Source: Pictodentalium vernedei (lineage: Eukaryota; Mollusca; Scaphopoda; Dentaliida; Dentaliidae). Taken from it: 64,000 nt of DNA. Of the stretch, positions 1-10,737 are shown in pieces (position 1 is the stretch's first letter; every line of letters begins with the position of its first letter). The DNA lies in assembly GCA_031216915.1 (NCBI GenBank), contig CM062292.1, forward strand, positions 72,274,956 through 72,338,955, read 5' to 3'. The notes below the pieces were generated by a model, which was not told the DNA's origin, searched no databases, and was given only the letters and a program-made list of their open reading frames with translations. A program made the position numbers and the translations under genes.

Positions 1-376
1 GGAGAGATTAGCCACCTATGGTGGTCGGCTCATTTGCACTATTTGCTTTCCCTGATACAGTCTAATTTGATGCCAAGTATACTTGCAAATACAGCTGAAA
101 ATAATACCTTACTGTCTCATTTTTTTACCTACTGGTTGATCGTCTGTAGTGCGACATATTTTCCTGATGTTGGACTCCAGAGATTTATACTCGACTCCAC
201 CCAAATGCCTTCTCCACTTTTCCAGTTTGAAAGTTGTTGCCTTTGGGTCCCCAACAGGTGTTTCTGCAAAAGAACTGTCCGAAACCAACTCAAAGTACTG
301 GGTATGAAGTCCAGAAGGGCTATCAGCATCAAAGATGATGTTTGGAGTGGTCTATGGAATGACAACATTGGAATAT

Positions 377-772
377 TGGGGGCGTTGCGGCAACTGGTTT
401 TCATCAGATCACAGAAGTTAAGCATCGACAAGCCGGATTAATAATCCTTGGATGGGTGACCGTCTGAGCTATCGATTCTGACTCCCGCATTGTGTCCTTG
501 GGCAAGGCACTTCACCCGGATTGTCCACATGGGGGCACGATGATGCAGTGTACTGAGGCGGACATCAATGGTGTGCATGTCTTCAACCAATCTAAGTCTG
601 CCTGTGCTGGAATGCAGAGTTTCGATGTTGGGGAGCTGGCAGCTGCTTGTTGTTGCTCGGTGATTCTCTCCGGGTTCTCAGGCTTCCTCCACCCGTAAAA
701 CTGTCACCAACATGATATGACCCTGGCTGTTAAAAGTGTCAAACCCTAATAAATACAATAAATATACTGGAA
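377..772 (+). mobile_element. SINE copy with 5S rRNA-like head (copy 1)
   Basis: The first ~100 bases resemble the internal-promoter half of 5S rRNA: a GTTAAGCATCG-like stretch, then CTTGGATGGGTGACCG. A body follows with TGTCCTTGGGCAAGGCACTT, 'cacatgggggcacgatgatg', 'tcttcaaccaatctaa' and 'ggcttcctccacccgtaaaac', and it ends in an AATAAATA-type tail. The same body recurs in at least nine other places here. It is a non-coding retroposon, so the open frames inside it are not genes. The head is more diverged than in the copies at 47233 and 63796. Confidence 0.85.
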
Positions 773-1046
773 TATCAGGATGTTGAGGAGAGTCCATTGG
801 AAAAACGAGAGTAGGTTCCTGCTTCATGCCAGATGGTCACAGAGTATGGAGGCATAGCAATACTGCTTATGTACCCAGGAACATCCTACTGTTCCTTATG
901 GTGGAGAATCAGTAATGATCTGGGGATGCCTCTCTCATATTGTAAACTTGATATGGCTTGTTGGCTCGACTTGACTTTGTATCAATGTTGTGGTCACGAT
1001 TAACCATTGTACAGAAATGACATTAAGCACCATTAAATACATAGTC
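773..1046. other. No gene; possible diverged SINE tail
   Basis: No coding signal. Bases ~945-1040 (ttgacttt..., 'gtggtcacgattaaccattgt', then 'cattaagcaccattaaata') match the 3' tail shared by the SINEs of this window, so this is probably a 5'-truncated SINE. The rest is unassigned. Confidence 0.4.
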
Positions 1047-1050
1047 AACC

Positions 1051-1272
1051 CTTCACTTAACATGAAAGGCAGACAGCACGTAAAAACAAAATTTTTGAAC
1101 AGCTAATTTTTTAATTTGTGTCAAAAACATAGCTTATGACCTCTTATTGGAATGAGCTCAATAATGAGGAGTCATAAGCTAGGTGTTTGAGACAGAAAAT
1201 GGAAAAGTAATGAAAATTGAATGGTGATTTTTGTGAATATCACAGACTGGTTTTGGTCGTAACCTTGGGTAA
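1051..1272. mobile_element. TTAA-family MITE with central palindrome (diverged)
   Basis: An arm around 1114-1160 (gtcaaaaacatagcttatga, apex GAGCTC) pairs with 1157-1195 (gtcataagct...gagacag). The stem is the same as that of the element at 57148-57355. The left border 'cccttcacttaacatgaaag' matches the reverse complement of that element's right end. The outer boundary is approximate and the TTAA duplication is degraded. Confidence 0.55.
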
Positions 1273-1526
1273 ATTTTGGACTGGAAGGGTGCCAAGTTAT
1301 TGTTCAAAGGAGATTTACAACATACATATAAGTACTTTTTAGCTGTGACAAGCAGCTTGATTTGTGGCACTGTCTGTTCATCTGTCATTCTATGACAACT
1401 GAGTTTTAAAACTAAGTAACTTTTAAAATACCTGGTGGAATGTCATATATTTAGTATGCAAGTAAACACGATTGAACAAAACAGATGGGTTTTCCTTCAT
1501 TTATTTTCTCTTTACCTGCTTTAACC

Positions 1527-2147
1527 CTGTTGATTGAATATATTTTCCAAACAAATGTATTTACCATATCTTCAGTACAAATTTGACCGGTTATTTGCAT
1601 ATATGTTAAAAGGACATTTATGTTAATTGAATAAAGAATCTTGTAATATGTGAACCAGTTGCCCTGACAATCACCAAATTCTCTTGTTTATAGACCTATA
1701 ATGGCCTCAGTCCATCTAATATAGGCATTTAATGTATAACAAGAAGGTGCGGTGGCTTAATTGGTAGAGGTGTAGGCTGCAAGCCGAGAGGTCCTCGATT
1801 TGAATCCCACGTGTGGCGACTGCATTGTGTCCTTGGACAAGACACTCGCCCAAATTGCCCATGTGGGGGCATGGTGGCGCTGTGTACAAAGGTGTACTGC
1901 ACGTCAGTGGTGCATCTGTCTTCAACCAATGCTAACCCTGCTGGTATGGAGTTAGTATGTTGGGAAGCTGACACTTGCTCGCCGTTGCTTGGTGGTTCTC
2001 TCAAGGTACTCTGACTTCCTCCACCCATAAAAAGGTCGTGGTCATGATTAGCCATTGTGCAGAAATGTGACCTTAAACACCAATAAATAAATAAATCTAT
2101 TACACCCTTTTTGTGTGTGAAACAAGATATAATAGATAAAATGTTCA
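1527..2147 (-). mobile_element. Pogo-type MITE fragment, split by a SINE
   Basis: Bases 1540-1737 carry the reverse-strand consensus of the pogo-type MITE (ttccaaacaaatgtatttac, 'ggcctcagtccatctaata'). The central hairpin arm 'acaagatataatagata' resumes after the SINE at about 2112. The right part is lost at the hAT element that begins at 2160. Confidence 0.65.
1746..2098 (+). mobile_element. SINE copy with tRNA-like head, inserted in a MITE
   Basis: It opens with a tRNA-like 5' half (box A 'gtggcttaattggtagagg', box B-like 'gatttgaatccc'). The shared SINE body (tgtccttggacaagacact, 'cttcctccacccataaaa') and a tail ending in AATAAATAAAT follow. It interrupts the pogo-type MITE at its central hairpin, so it is the younger insertion. 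Confidence 0.85.
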
Positions 2148-2159
2148 TTCAGTCCAGCC

Positions 2160-2500
2160 CAGAGGCATAGCCATCTTGGAGCCTTGGGGGGTGGAGGGGG
2201 TAGTCTGGTCTATTTCCCAACTGGGACCCTAGGCCAGAAGTAGTATTTAATGGAGCCTGCGATATTTTTATATTTTGACACATGATGACCCACTAATCAT
2301 TTAATTAACTCGGATAGCAGATGAAAAAAGAAATTCTCGTGTGGTTATCATTTTTGCGTCTTAAACATAGATTAAGATGTGCTTGTTCCAGTGAGGGTTG
2401 TATGCTATGGAATTCTAGAACCGGGTTAGGCCATTGTGATTTTTGTGATCGAGTCAAATGCCCCATCCCCCTCCCTCCCCCACCCACAGCTATGCCACTG
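2160..2500. mobile_element. hAT-type MITE with perfect 8-bp target duplication
   Basis: The ends are inverted: CAGAGGCATAGC at the left and GCTATGCCACTG at the right. The flanks 2152-2159 and 2501-2508 are identical, GTCCAGCC. An 8-bp duplication with CAG...CTG ends is the hAT signature. The 341-bp interior has pyrimidine-rich runs and no transposase frame, so it is non-autonomous. Confidence 0.8.
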
Positions 2501-2508
2501 GTCCAGCC

Positions 2509-2939
2509 GAGAACATTTTTGCACAGAAGCTATTTTCTGCGAAATAGCATCAATTTATCACACCTAACATCTGTTTTAAACCTACTATTGGTGGTAGCTT
2601 AATTGATAGTGGGTAACAATGCAACAGAGAGCACAAAAACTGATAAACGTTAATTATGAGTTTATAACTGTAACAACAAAGAATAACAAGTCATAAAACT
2701 GGTCACAAACAAACATTATTTTTTTTCATCATTTTACAATTGCCCAAGGTCCAAGAGCTGACAGTAATCTTTTCTTAAAACAGTTGTCTCAACTTGTCTG
2801 GAAAATCTTCACCATGATTTAGCCATTGACCGATTCCCCTTTCCTGTGTTATAAAAATACTAAATCGACACAGGTTTAACACCGCAATTAAACAGCAGTT
2901 TTGTTCACACAGCAATTAAACAGCAGTTTTTAGTCCGAC
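2509..2939. other. No recognisable feature
   Basis: AT-rich non-coding DNA. No convincing reading frame or repeat boundary is seen. A short direct repeat 'cagcaattaaacagcagtttt' occurs near 2890-2930. Confidence 0.5.
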
Positions 2940-5550
2940 TGTTTACAGTGAGTGCTATAGTCATGACTTTCGTCCGTCCATCTGTCCGTCCGTCTGGCAG
3001 TCTGTTAACATTTAGAGTTTGGTTAGTTTTTTTTTTTTTTACTGAAGGTTCAAGTGGGTTTTTTTTTTCTCCTGTTTAGTCATGACTTTCGTCTGTTAAC
3101 ATTTGGAGTTTTGGTTAAAGTTTGTGGTTAAAATTTTTTAGTCAACCTTAAAGTTTTTTGATTTTTAAAAAATTTTTAGTCAACCTTAAAGTTTTTTGAT
3201 TTTTAGCCTGACTGTTTACAGTTTGGGGCTATAGTCATGACTTTCGTCCGTCTGTCCATCCATCTGTTAACATTTAGAGTTTGTGTTAAAGTTTGTGGTT
3301 AAAGTTTTTTAGTCAAGGTTAAAGTTTTTTTCTTTTAAATTAATATTAATTACTATTGATTGTATCATTCTCATTGTTTTTCATCTTATTTTGGGAAATA
3401 TTTAACCCTTTTTGTATGGCAATTTAACTTAGACCTTCCAGGTTCAAGTGTTTGGTTAAAGTCTTTTTGTCTCCCGCTTTGTCAAAAAAACATGAGATAT
3501 TAAATTCGGGGTGTCCTTCCATCCTTCTGTCCTTCCATCCTTTTTCGTTTCCAGACTCTAACTTTCCTCACTGTGACCGGATTTCGACGAAATTTGGATA
3601 GTAGATCACTTTCATCAATTGTGGGTCCAAGTTCGAATATGGGCATTTTCCACGCATATTTAATTAGGTTGATGAAATTTGATTGGCTGATGGTTTCCGG
3701 ACTCTAACTTTCCTTAAAATCAACCGATTTCGATGATATTTCATATATGGATTACTTTTATCAATACCTTGGTCAAGTTCATATGTGGGAAATTTTGTAC
3801 CGAAAATCTGTACGTCTGCCTGTCTGTCTGCCCCGTGTGTCAGCGCACCTCAGACTAAAAGCCATATTTATGAACCGATCTTCACGAAACTTCTTGGGTA
3901 TCTTTGTTATCATTGTGAGACCAGAATATGTGTTTTGGGCTTTGGTCCAAAATTAAAGATGGCTGCCAGTGGCCATTTTGTTCCGAAATTGGGTGTAATC
4001 AGTTTTTGTACAGAACTTCTATATGAAAGTTCAGATTTGAATAAATTTTTGTATGAATGTTTAGTAACATGCAATACATCACATATAGTACAGGTTTTGT
4101 TCTTGTGTAAAAATTATGCAAATTAGGGAAACTTTGATTTATTCAGTGCTACTTCTGAAATACAGTCAGTGCACACCTTCCGTGTTTTTCGTTTCCAGAC
4201 TCTCACTTTCCTTACAGTCAGTCGATTTCGATGAAATTTGGGTAGTAGATCACTTTCATCAATTGTTGGTCCAAGTTCGAACATGGGCATTTTCCGTGCA
4301 TATTTAATTAGGTTGGTTAAATTTGATTGGCTGATGGTTTCCAGACTCTAACTTTCCTTAGAGTCAACCGATTTCAATGAAATTTCATGTATGGCTTTCT
4401 TTTATCAATACCTAGGTCAAGTTCTAATGTGGGAATTTTGTACCAAAAATCTGTCTGTCAGCCTGTCCGTCTACCCATGCATCAACGCACCTCAGACTAA
4501 AAGCCGTATTTATGAAGCGATCTTAACAAAACTTCTTGTGTATCTTTGTTATCATTGTGAGACCAGAATATGTCTTAATCATTACTTCTTTTGCAACTCT
4601 ACAAAGACTCTCCCAGTACCATATACAGACCACCATATTATCTGGACATCACTTCCAAGGTTTCATTAACTTCCACCAATCACAAGCTTTATACATTGGT
4701 TAACACTTTTCACATCAGTTTAATGTAATATGTCTTATCATACAGTCCTAATTTTTAGTGATTCTCACAGTTATACTTCACATCACTTTACTTGCTTTGA
4801 CAGTGACCTCCGTGAAAATAAATCTGATAACCACTGTCTGAAGCACTGTCTGTTCTGTCTCTTCTAAATAACTTCCACTTGCAACTCAACTATATTCCAC
4901 TGGATGCATTAATTCCCCTTGAAACTGCTGCCCAGCAGGTTCTGTCTCTTCTACATAACTTCCACTTGCAACTCAACTATATTCCACTGGATGCATTAAT
5001 TCCCCTTGAAACTGCTGCCCAGCGGGAGACATGAATTCACTGAATTTGCTTGTTTACTAAGTTACACCTTTATTTCTTCAAACACTTTACTGCAGTGTTA
5101 CTGTTTCTCATTTGGGACAATGTCTACTATCTACTGAACCTTTCTACAGTGATTTTAACCCTTTTTAAACATGTTTTCAGACTTAGTTTTTCGTTTTTGA
5201 AATTAGGCTTTGCCATACTTTGTTACTTCAGTTCTTGCATTGTCAGTACAACTTAATGATTGCATTTACATCAATGATTTCTTTTATCGGTTTTAGGAAA
5301 TGTTTAACCCATTTTTGGCGGTCAGTTTTCCTTAGTATTCCTAGCTTAAAGTTTTGGATTAAAGTTTTGCTTTTCAAGGTTGCACCTTTCATTCTTCAAA
5401 TACTATGTTACGTCATTGTTTTTCATTTGGGGCAAAGTCTACTGAACCTGTTTCAAATAATATTGGCATTGATTTAACCCTTTTCAAAATGGTTTTCGAA
5501 CTTAGTTTCTCTAAATTTCAAATTAGGCTTCTGCCACATACTTTGTTACT
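2940..5550 (+). repeat. Helentron/pearl-like tandem arrays, several interleaved
   Basis: Three array types are seen. (1) 2940-3420: units with 'tagtcatgactttcgtccgtc' followed by 'gttaacatttagagtttg'. (2) 3480-4590: units beginning 'tttccagactctaactttcc' at about 3547, 3695, 4193 and 4339, preceded by a TCCTTCCATCC microsatellite. (3) 5050-5550: ~310-bp units (acacctttatttcttcaaac..., 'tcttgcattgtcagtacaac'). A GTCC/TTCC microsatellite followed by tandem units is the layout of pearl-like rolling-circle non-autonomous elements. The open frames in this stretch are repeat sequence. Confidence 0.6.
4852..5025 (+). repeat. Two tandem copies of an 87-bp unit
   Basis: The stretch starting 'gttctgtctcttcta' at 4852 is repeated almost exactly from 4939 (one obvious difference, aaataac versus cataac), which indicates a recent local duplication. 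No coding role is apparent. Confidence 0.9.
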
Positions 5551-5555
5551 TTTTA

Positions 5556-8500
5556 TCCCCCCACAAGGGAGGGATATAGCATAGAGCTCCGTCCGTCCAT
5601 CTGTAGGTCAGCCTGGCTGTCCGTCCATCTGTCCGAATTTGGTTTATGGCATAACTTGAAAAATAGTCAACAGATTTCAATTCTTTTCAGTATGTCTCTA
5701 TAGCCGCAGTGTCTATGGCAAGTTCGATGACCACCATTATCCAATGAAAATTGTTGAAGTTATTGCCCTACCCCCCACCTCACCCCCACCCCCCAGCCAA
5801 TTAGGCATTTTTAGCTTAACTTGACATAGTCAAGATAAGCTATTGCCATCACGCGTGCGGAAGTCTGTTAGTCTGTGAGTCTGTGACGTCTGTTCACATT
5901 TCCTTTAGCATGGGCTACACCCTGCAGTTCTTGTCTGATCGTCACGAAATTTCATATGCAGGTTTGGGGTCATGTCTAGATGAGAACGTCCCCTTTTGGT
6001 CGCGATCAGGCAACCGGTATGGCTGCCCGAGCCCAAAACCCGAAAACCATTAGCACAGTCTACAGGTCGTATTTATGAAGGGATTTCATTGTAACTTGGT
6101 AGGATGCCTCTGTATAGTGCCTAGACGAGAACGTCCCCTTTTGGGCATGATCTATCAACCGTGATGGCTGCCCAAGCCCGAAACCCAAAAACTTTTAGCA
6201 CAGTCTGCAGGTCATGTTTAATGTGGAGGGATTTCATTGTAACTTGGTAGGATGACTCCTTATGATGTCTTGATGCGAATTTCCCCATTTGGGCATGATC
6301 TGCCAACCGTGACGACTGCCCGAGCCCAAAACCCGAAAACCTTTAGCACAGTCTACAGGTCATATTTATTGAGGAATTTCATTGTAACTTGGTGGGTTGA
6401 CTTCATACAATGTCTAGATGAGAAAGTCCCCCTTTGGATGTGATTGGGCAACTGTGACGGCTACAGGAGCCCGAAGCCCGAAAACCTTTAGCACAGTCTA
6501 GAGGTCATATTTATGAAATGATTTCATTGTAACATGGCAGGATGACTCCAAATAATGTCTAGATGAGAACGTCCCATTTTGATCGCGATCATGCAGCCTT
6601 GATGGGTGCCCGAGCCCAAAAACCTTTAGCATAGGCAAAAGGTCATATTTATGGAAGGATTTCATTGTAACCTGTTTGGTTGACTCCATATAATGCCTAG
6701 ATGATGACATCCCCTTTCGGTCGTGATTGGTCAGTTGTGATGGCTACAAGTGCCCGAAGCCCGAAAACCTTGAGCACAGTCTACAGGTCATATTTATGAA
6801 GGGATTTCATTGTAACTTCTTAGGATCACTCCAGATGATGCTCAGATGAGATTGTCCCCTATGGTTGCGATCATTCACCCATGATGGCTGCCGAAGCCCG
6901 AAAACCTTTAGCAGTCTACAGGTCATATTTATGAAGGGATTTCATTGTAACTTGGTAGGTTAACTTCATATAATGTCTAGATGAGAACGTGCGATCATTC
7001 ACCCATGATGGCTGCCCGAGCCCGAAGCCCGAAAACCTTTAGCACAGTCTACAGGTCATATTTATGAAGGGATTTCATTGTAACTTGGTAGGTTAACTTC
7101 ATATAATGTCTAGATGAGAACGTCCCCTTTTGGACATGTTTGGGCAACTTTGACGGCTAAAGGTGCCCAAAGCCCAAAAACCTTTAGCACTGTCTACAGG
7201 TCATATTTGTGAAGGGATTTCATTGTAACTTGGTAGGTTGACTCCAAATAAGGTCAAGATGAGAACGTCCCATTTTGGCCGTGATCATTCAGCCTTGATG
7301 GGTGCCCGAGCCCAAAAACCTTTAGCATAGGCAAAAGTTTATATTTATAGAAGGATTGCATTGTAACATTGTTAGGTTGACTCCATATAATGCCTAGATG
7401 ATGACATCCCCTTTTGGTCGTGATTGGTCAACTGTGATGGCTACAGGTGCCCAAAGCCCGAAAACCTTGAGCACAGTCTACAGGTCATATTTATGAAGGG
7501 ATTTCATTGTAACTTCGCAGGATCACTCCAGATGATGCCCAGATGAGATTGTCCCCTTTGGTTGCGATCATTCAACCATGATGGCTGCCCGAGCCCGAAG
7601 CCCGAAAACCTTTAGCACAGTCTAAGGTCATATTTATGAAGGGATTTCATTGTAACTTGGTAGGTTGACTTCATATAATGTCTAGATGAGAACGTCCCCT
7701 TTTGGACACGAGTGGGCAACTGTGACGGCTTCAGGGGCCCAAAGCCCGAAAACCTTTAGAACAGTCTACAGGTCATAATTATGAAGGGATTTTATTGTAG
7801 CTTGGTAGGATGACTCCAAATAGTGTCCAGATGAGAACGTCCCCTTTTGGTCACGATCATTCAGCCTTGATGGCTGCCCAAGCCCAAAAACCTTTAGCAT
7901 GTCTGTAGGTCGTATTTATGGAAGGATTTCATTGTAACTTGTTAGGTTGACTCCATATAATGCCTAGATGATGACATCCCCTTTTGGTCGTGGTTGGTCA
8001 ACTGTGATGTCTACAGGTGCCTGAAGCCTGAAAACCTTTAGCACAGTCTACAGGTCGTATTTATGGAGGGATTTCATTGTAACTTGGTAGGTTGACTTCA
8101 TATAATGTCTAGATGAGAATGTCCCCTTTGGACGCAATTGGGAAACTGACGGCTACAGGGGCCCGAAGCCCGAAAACCTTTAGCACAGTCTACAGGCCAT
8201 ATTTATGAAGGGATTTTAATGTAACTTGATAGGATGACTCATTTTGGAATAATTTCATTGTAATTTTGTTGATATATGTTAACTGTGAGGGCCACCTATA
8301 TTTACTGTGAGGTCATATTAACCCACCCCTCAGATCTTTAGTACAGTGTACACCTCATATTATTTTTATCATAAACATAGCATACAGGGAACAGAAATGA
8401 ACATATTCCCAATTATCACAATTCTTGTCTTATTTCATAATCCTTTCATAAACATTGAACATTATCCTTTTCATCAAACACAACACACAAGTTAAGCTAC

Positions 8501-8890
8501 AGTGTCATTGACACTTTCATTTGTTTTGCCTCGAATGCATTTTGAAGTATTTAGAGTGACTTCATGCAGAATTTTTTTTTTTAAACTCCATACCCCTACA
8601 ACCCCACCCCCCCCCCCCATCCCCCCATGCCAATTAGGCACTTTTTTTTTACTTTGATTCAAAATGCTTTTTGAAGGATTCAGGAGTGACAGCATGCGGA
8701 AAAAAAAATTGACTCCAAGAGACCCCCCCCCCCCCCCCCTCCTTCTCCACCCTCTCCCCCCTCAGGGCCATTTAAGCAACATTTTTTCTTCGGTAACAAA
8801 TGCATTTTGAAGGATTTAGAGTGACTACATGCAGAAAAATGTCCACTCCCTCTACCCAGCCCCCATCCCCCTTGGGGTGCCAATTAGGCA
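5556..8890 (+). repeat. Host Helentron-like array around the 145-bp-unit element
   Basis: It opens 'atccccccacaagggaggga' plus a GTCCGTCC microsatellite (5566-5630). Units containing 'ccaattaggca' and 'gcattttgaaggatt' lie on both sides of the inserted element (5770-5810, then 8520-8890 with about three ~135-bp units carrying C-rich tracts). The unit matches across the insertion, so the inner element is a later arrival. Confidence 0.6.
5813..8523 (+). mobile_element. Complete Helentron/pearl-like element with ~16 units of 145 bp
   Basis: The left end AGCTTAACTTG (5813) is the exact reverse complement of CAAGTTAAGCT (8490-8500). That is followed by a short hairpin, AGTGTCATTGACACT. Between them, units of ~145 bp repeat from about 5880 to 8235; the landmark 'cctttagcacagtctacagg' recurs near 6050, 6197, 6343, 6489, 6775, 7046, 7471, 7615, 8042 and 8187. 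An inverted repeat lying inside a 3' hairpin is the known arrangement of Helentron-associated elements. No Rep/helicase is present, so it is non-autonomous. The frames at 6121-6710 are shadows of the repeat. Confidence 0.7.
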
Positions 8891-9175
8891 TTTTGTGGTT
8901 AAAGCTTTTTAGTGAAGGTTAGTTTTTTTTTTTCCTTTTTATTAACATTCTTAATTTTTATATTGATTGTATCCATTCTCATATTTTATGTTATTTTGGG
9001 ACATATTTAACCCCTTTTTGCAGTCAATTTAACTTAGAAACTCCCAGGTTAAAGTTATTGATCAAAGTTGTTTATTTACAAAGTTACACCTTTATTTCTT
9101 TATTTCTTCAAACACTTTACTGCAATGTCACTGTTTCTCATTTGGAACAATGTCTACTATCTACTGAACCTTTCT
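8891..9175 (+). repeat. Continuation of outer array family
   Basis: It resumes the 3296-3420 and 5050-5150 repeat sequence (gtggttaaagctttttagtg; 'acacctttatttctt'; 'tgtctactatctactgaacc'). It shows the pre-insertion sequence on the left side of the SINE at 9176. Confidence 0.6.
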
Positions 9176-9985
9176 CCCCGTGGGAACCCCGGGAAGTACA
9201 GTACGTGCCAAGTGTATTACGTCTCAAACACCCATCGCGGTGGTCGTTTTTTAAAAAATCACCGGCAGACACCGTGTCACACGGTGTAATTATGAATGAA
9301 TAAATCACCGTGTCCATACCGCGTTCAAGGGTGAAAAAGATTAGTGACTTTTTTTTTACACTGGAAGTCTCGATTACCAATAAAACAATGTGCTCCCGTA
9401 ACTCTTTTGAAGTGCCGCCGGAGATAAAACAAACTTGAAAATTAAAACATAAAATTAAAAGACACGTGGATATTGTTTCTGACACCCTTCCCTCCACCGA
9501 CAGACGCCGTTGTGGCCCATTTGCAAACGCCCGTGGGAAACGCATGTAAACTAGATTTCTGATCATATTGTGGGTTTCAGAAATCGGCATTTTGAGCGAG
9601 TTTTGTGGGCCGGTTGAGTCTCGTCAGCATTTAAAAAAAAAACTTTAAAAGATTTTAAAAAAGCAATATTATTCAACCTCTAACGTGTGATCAGAATGAA
9701 AATACTCAGACTGAGGCAGTGTAGGCAGCAATCTCACATGCAATTGAAATCGGAAATAAAAATAAAAAATATCGTGACTGACACAATGTTGACATTTGAC
9801 GCTGCGTGGATCCGAAAAGTTCTATTAATTTATCGAACGTTCGGTGACATTAAAGTTAACTTTACAGACAAAATGGAAACACAAGAACAAGGGTTAAATC
9901 CATAACCGTAATTCCAAAGAAAACACAGAGTAGGCTATATACATGTACTTAAAGAACCGAATTCACCACCCCCCCCCCTCCCCCC

Positions 9986-10362
9986 TTTATTTATTTATTT
10001 ATTGGTGTTTAAGGTCACATACTTATGCACAATGGCTAATCGTGACCGTGACAGTTTTACGGGTGGAGGAAGCCGGGAGCATCGCGGAGAGAACCACCGA
10101 GCAACGACGAGCAGCTGTCAGCTCCCCAACATCGTAACTCTGAACTCTGCACCGCAGCACAGGCAGGGGGTAGATTGGTTGAAGATGAAGCGCACCATTG
10201 ACGTGCAGTACGCCTCAGTACACAGCGTCATCGTGCCCCCATGTAGGCAATCGGGGGTGAAGTGTCTTGCCCAAGGACACAACGCGGGTTGCCCGGGTGG
10301 GTATCGGACCTCTCGGCTTGCAGCCTGCAACTCTACCAACTGAGCCACCGTGCCCCCCCCCC
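9986..10362 (-). mobile_element. SINE copy with tRNA-like head, inside the Tc1-type element
   Basis: Read on the minus strand it begins with a tRNA-like head (ggtggctcagttggtagagt; box B 'ggtccgatacc'). It then runs through the shared body (tgtccttgggcaagacactt) to a TAAATAAATAAA tail at 9986. It is one of the best-preserved copies. A poly-C/T run immediately precedes its head. Confidence 0.88.
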
Positions 10363-10697
10363 CCCCTTTTTTTTTCAAATCGACAAAAGTAAAAAAGAAA
10401 TTGAAACAAGTGTGTGGAGACGTAAATGGATGTGAACAGATCAACACTTGCACAAGAATAGACCTGGTCTGTGCGTGTAAATCCTCTGCGCATCAAACTG
10501 AGAACGAAAAGTATTAAAGCCTTCAGTCTTGACTCCACCCGTCTTTTATTTTATGGAAATATAGCCTATGGTATATACTATCTTGCGTTTGTGGCAGTAA
10601 AATTGACGAGCACTTTTACTCAGAAATCCCTGGTAGCTAAGAGAAGCAGAGTATTTCAAGGTCTATCAATGAATGTCATGAAGGATTCAGCATGATA

Positions 10698-10737
<40 letters not shown>

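Noticed and set aside
3785..4669. Small frames containing VYLCYHCETRIC-like peptides
   Set aside because: They recur because the DNA is a tandem array. The peptides are translations of the repeat unit.
5880..8235. CRISPR-like direct repeats
   Set aside because: The units are 145 bp and contiguous without unique spacers, and the genome is eukaryotic.
10285..10362. tRNA gene
   Set aside because: Box A and box B are present, but the 3' half of a tRNA cloverleaf is missing and the sequence runs into the SINE body.
10118..10453. 111-codon minus-strand frame
   Set aside because: It lies in a tRNA-headed SINE plus a poly-C run. Similar shadow frames occur in the other SINE copies (for example 1729-2148 and 58426-58837).
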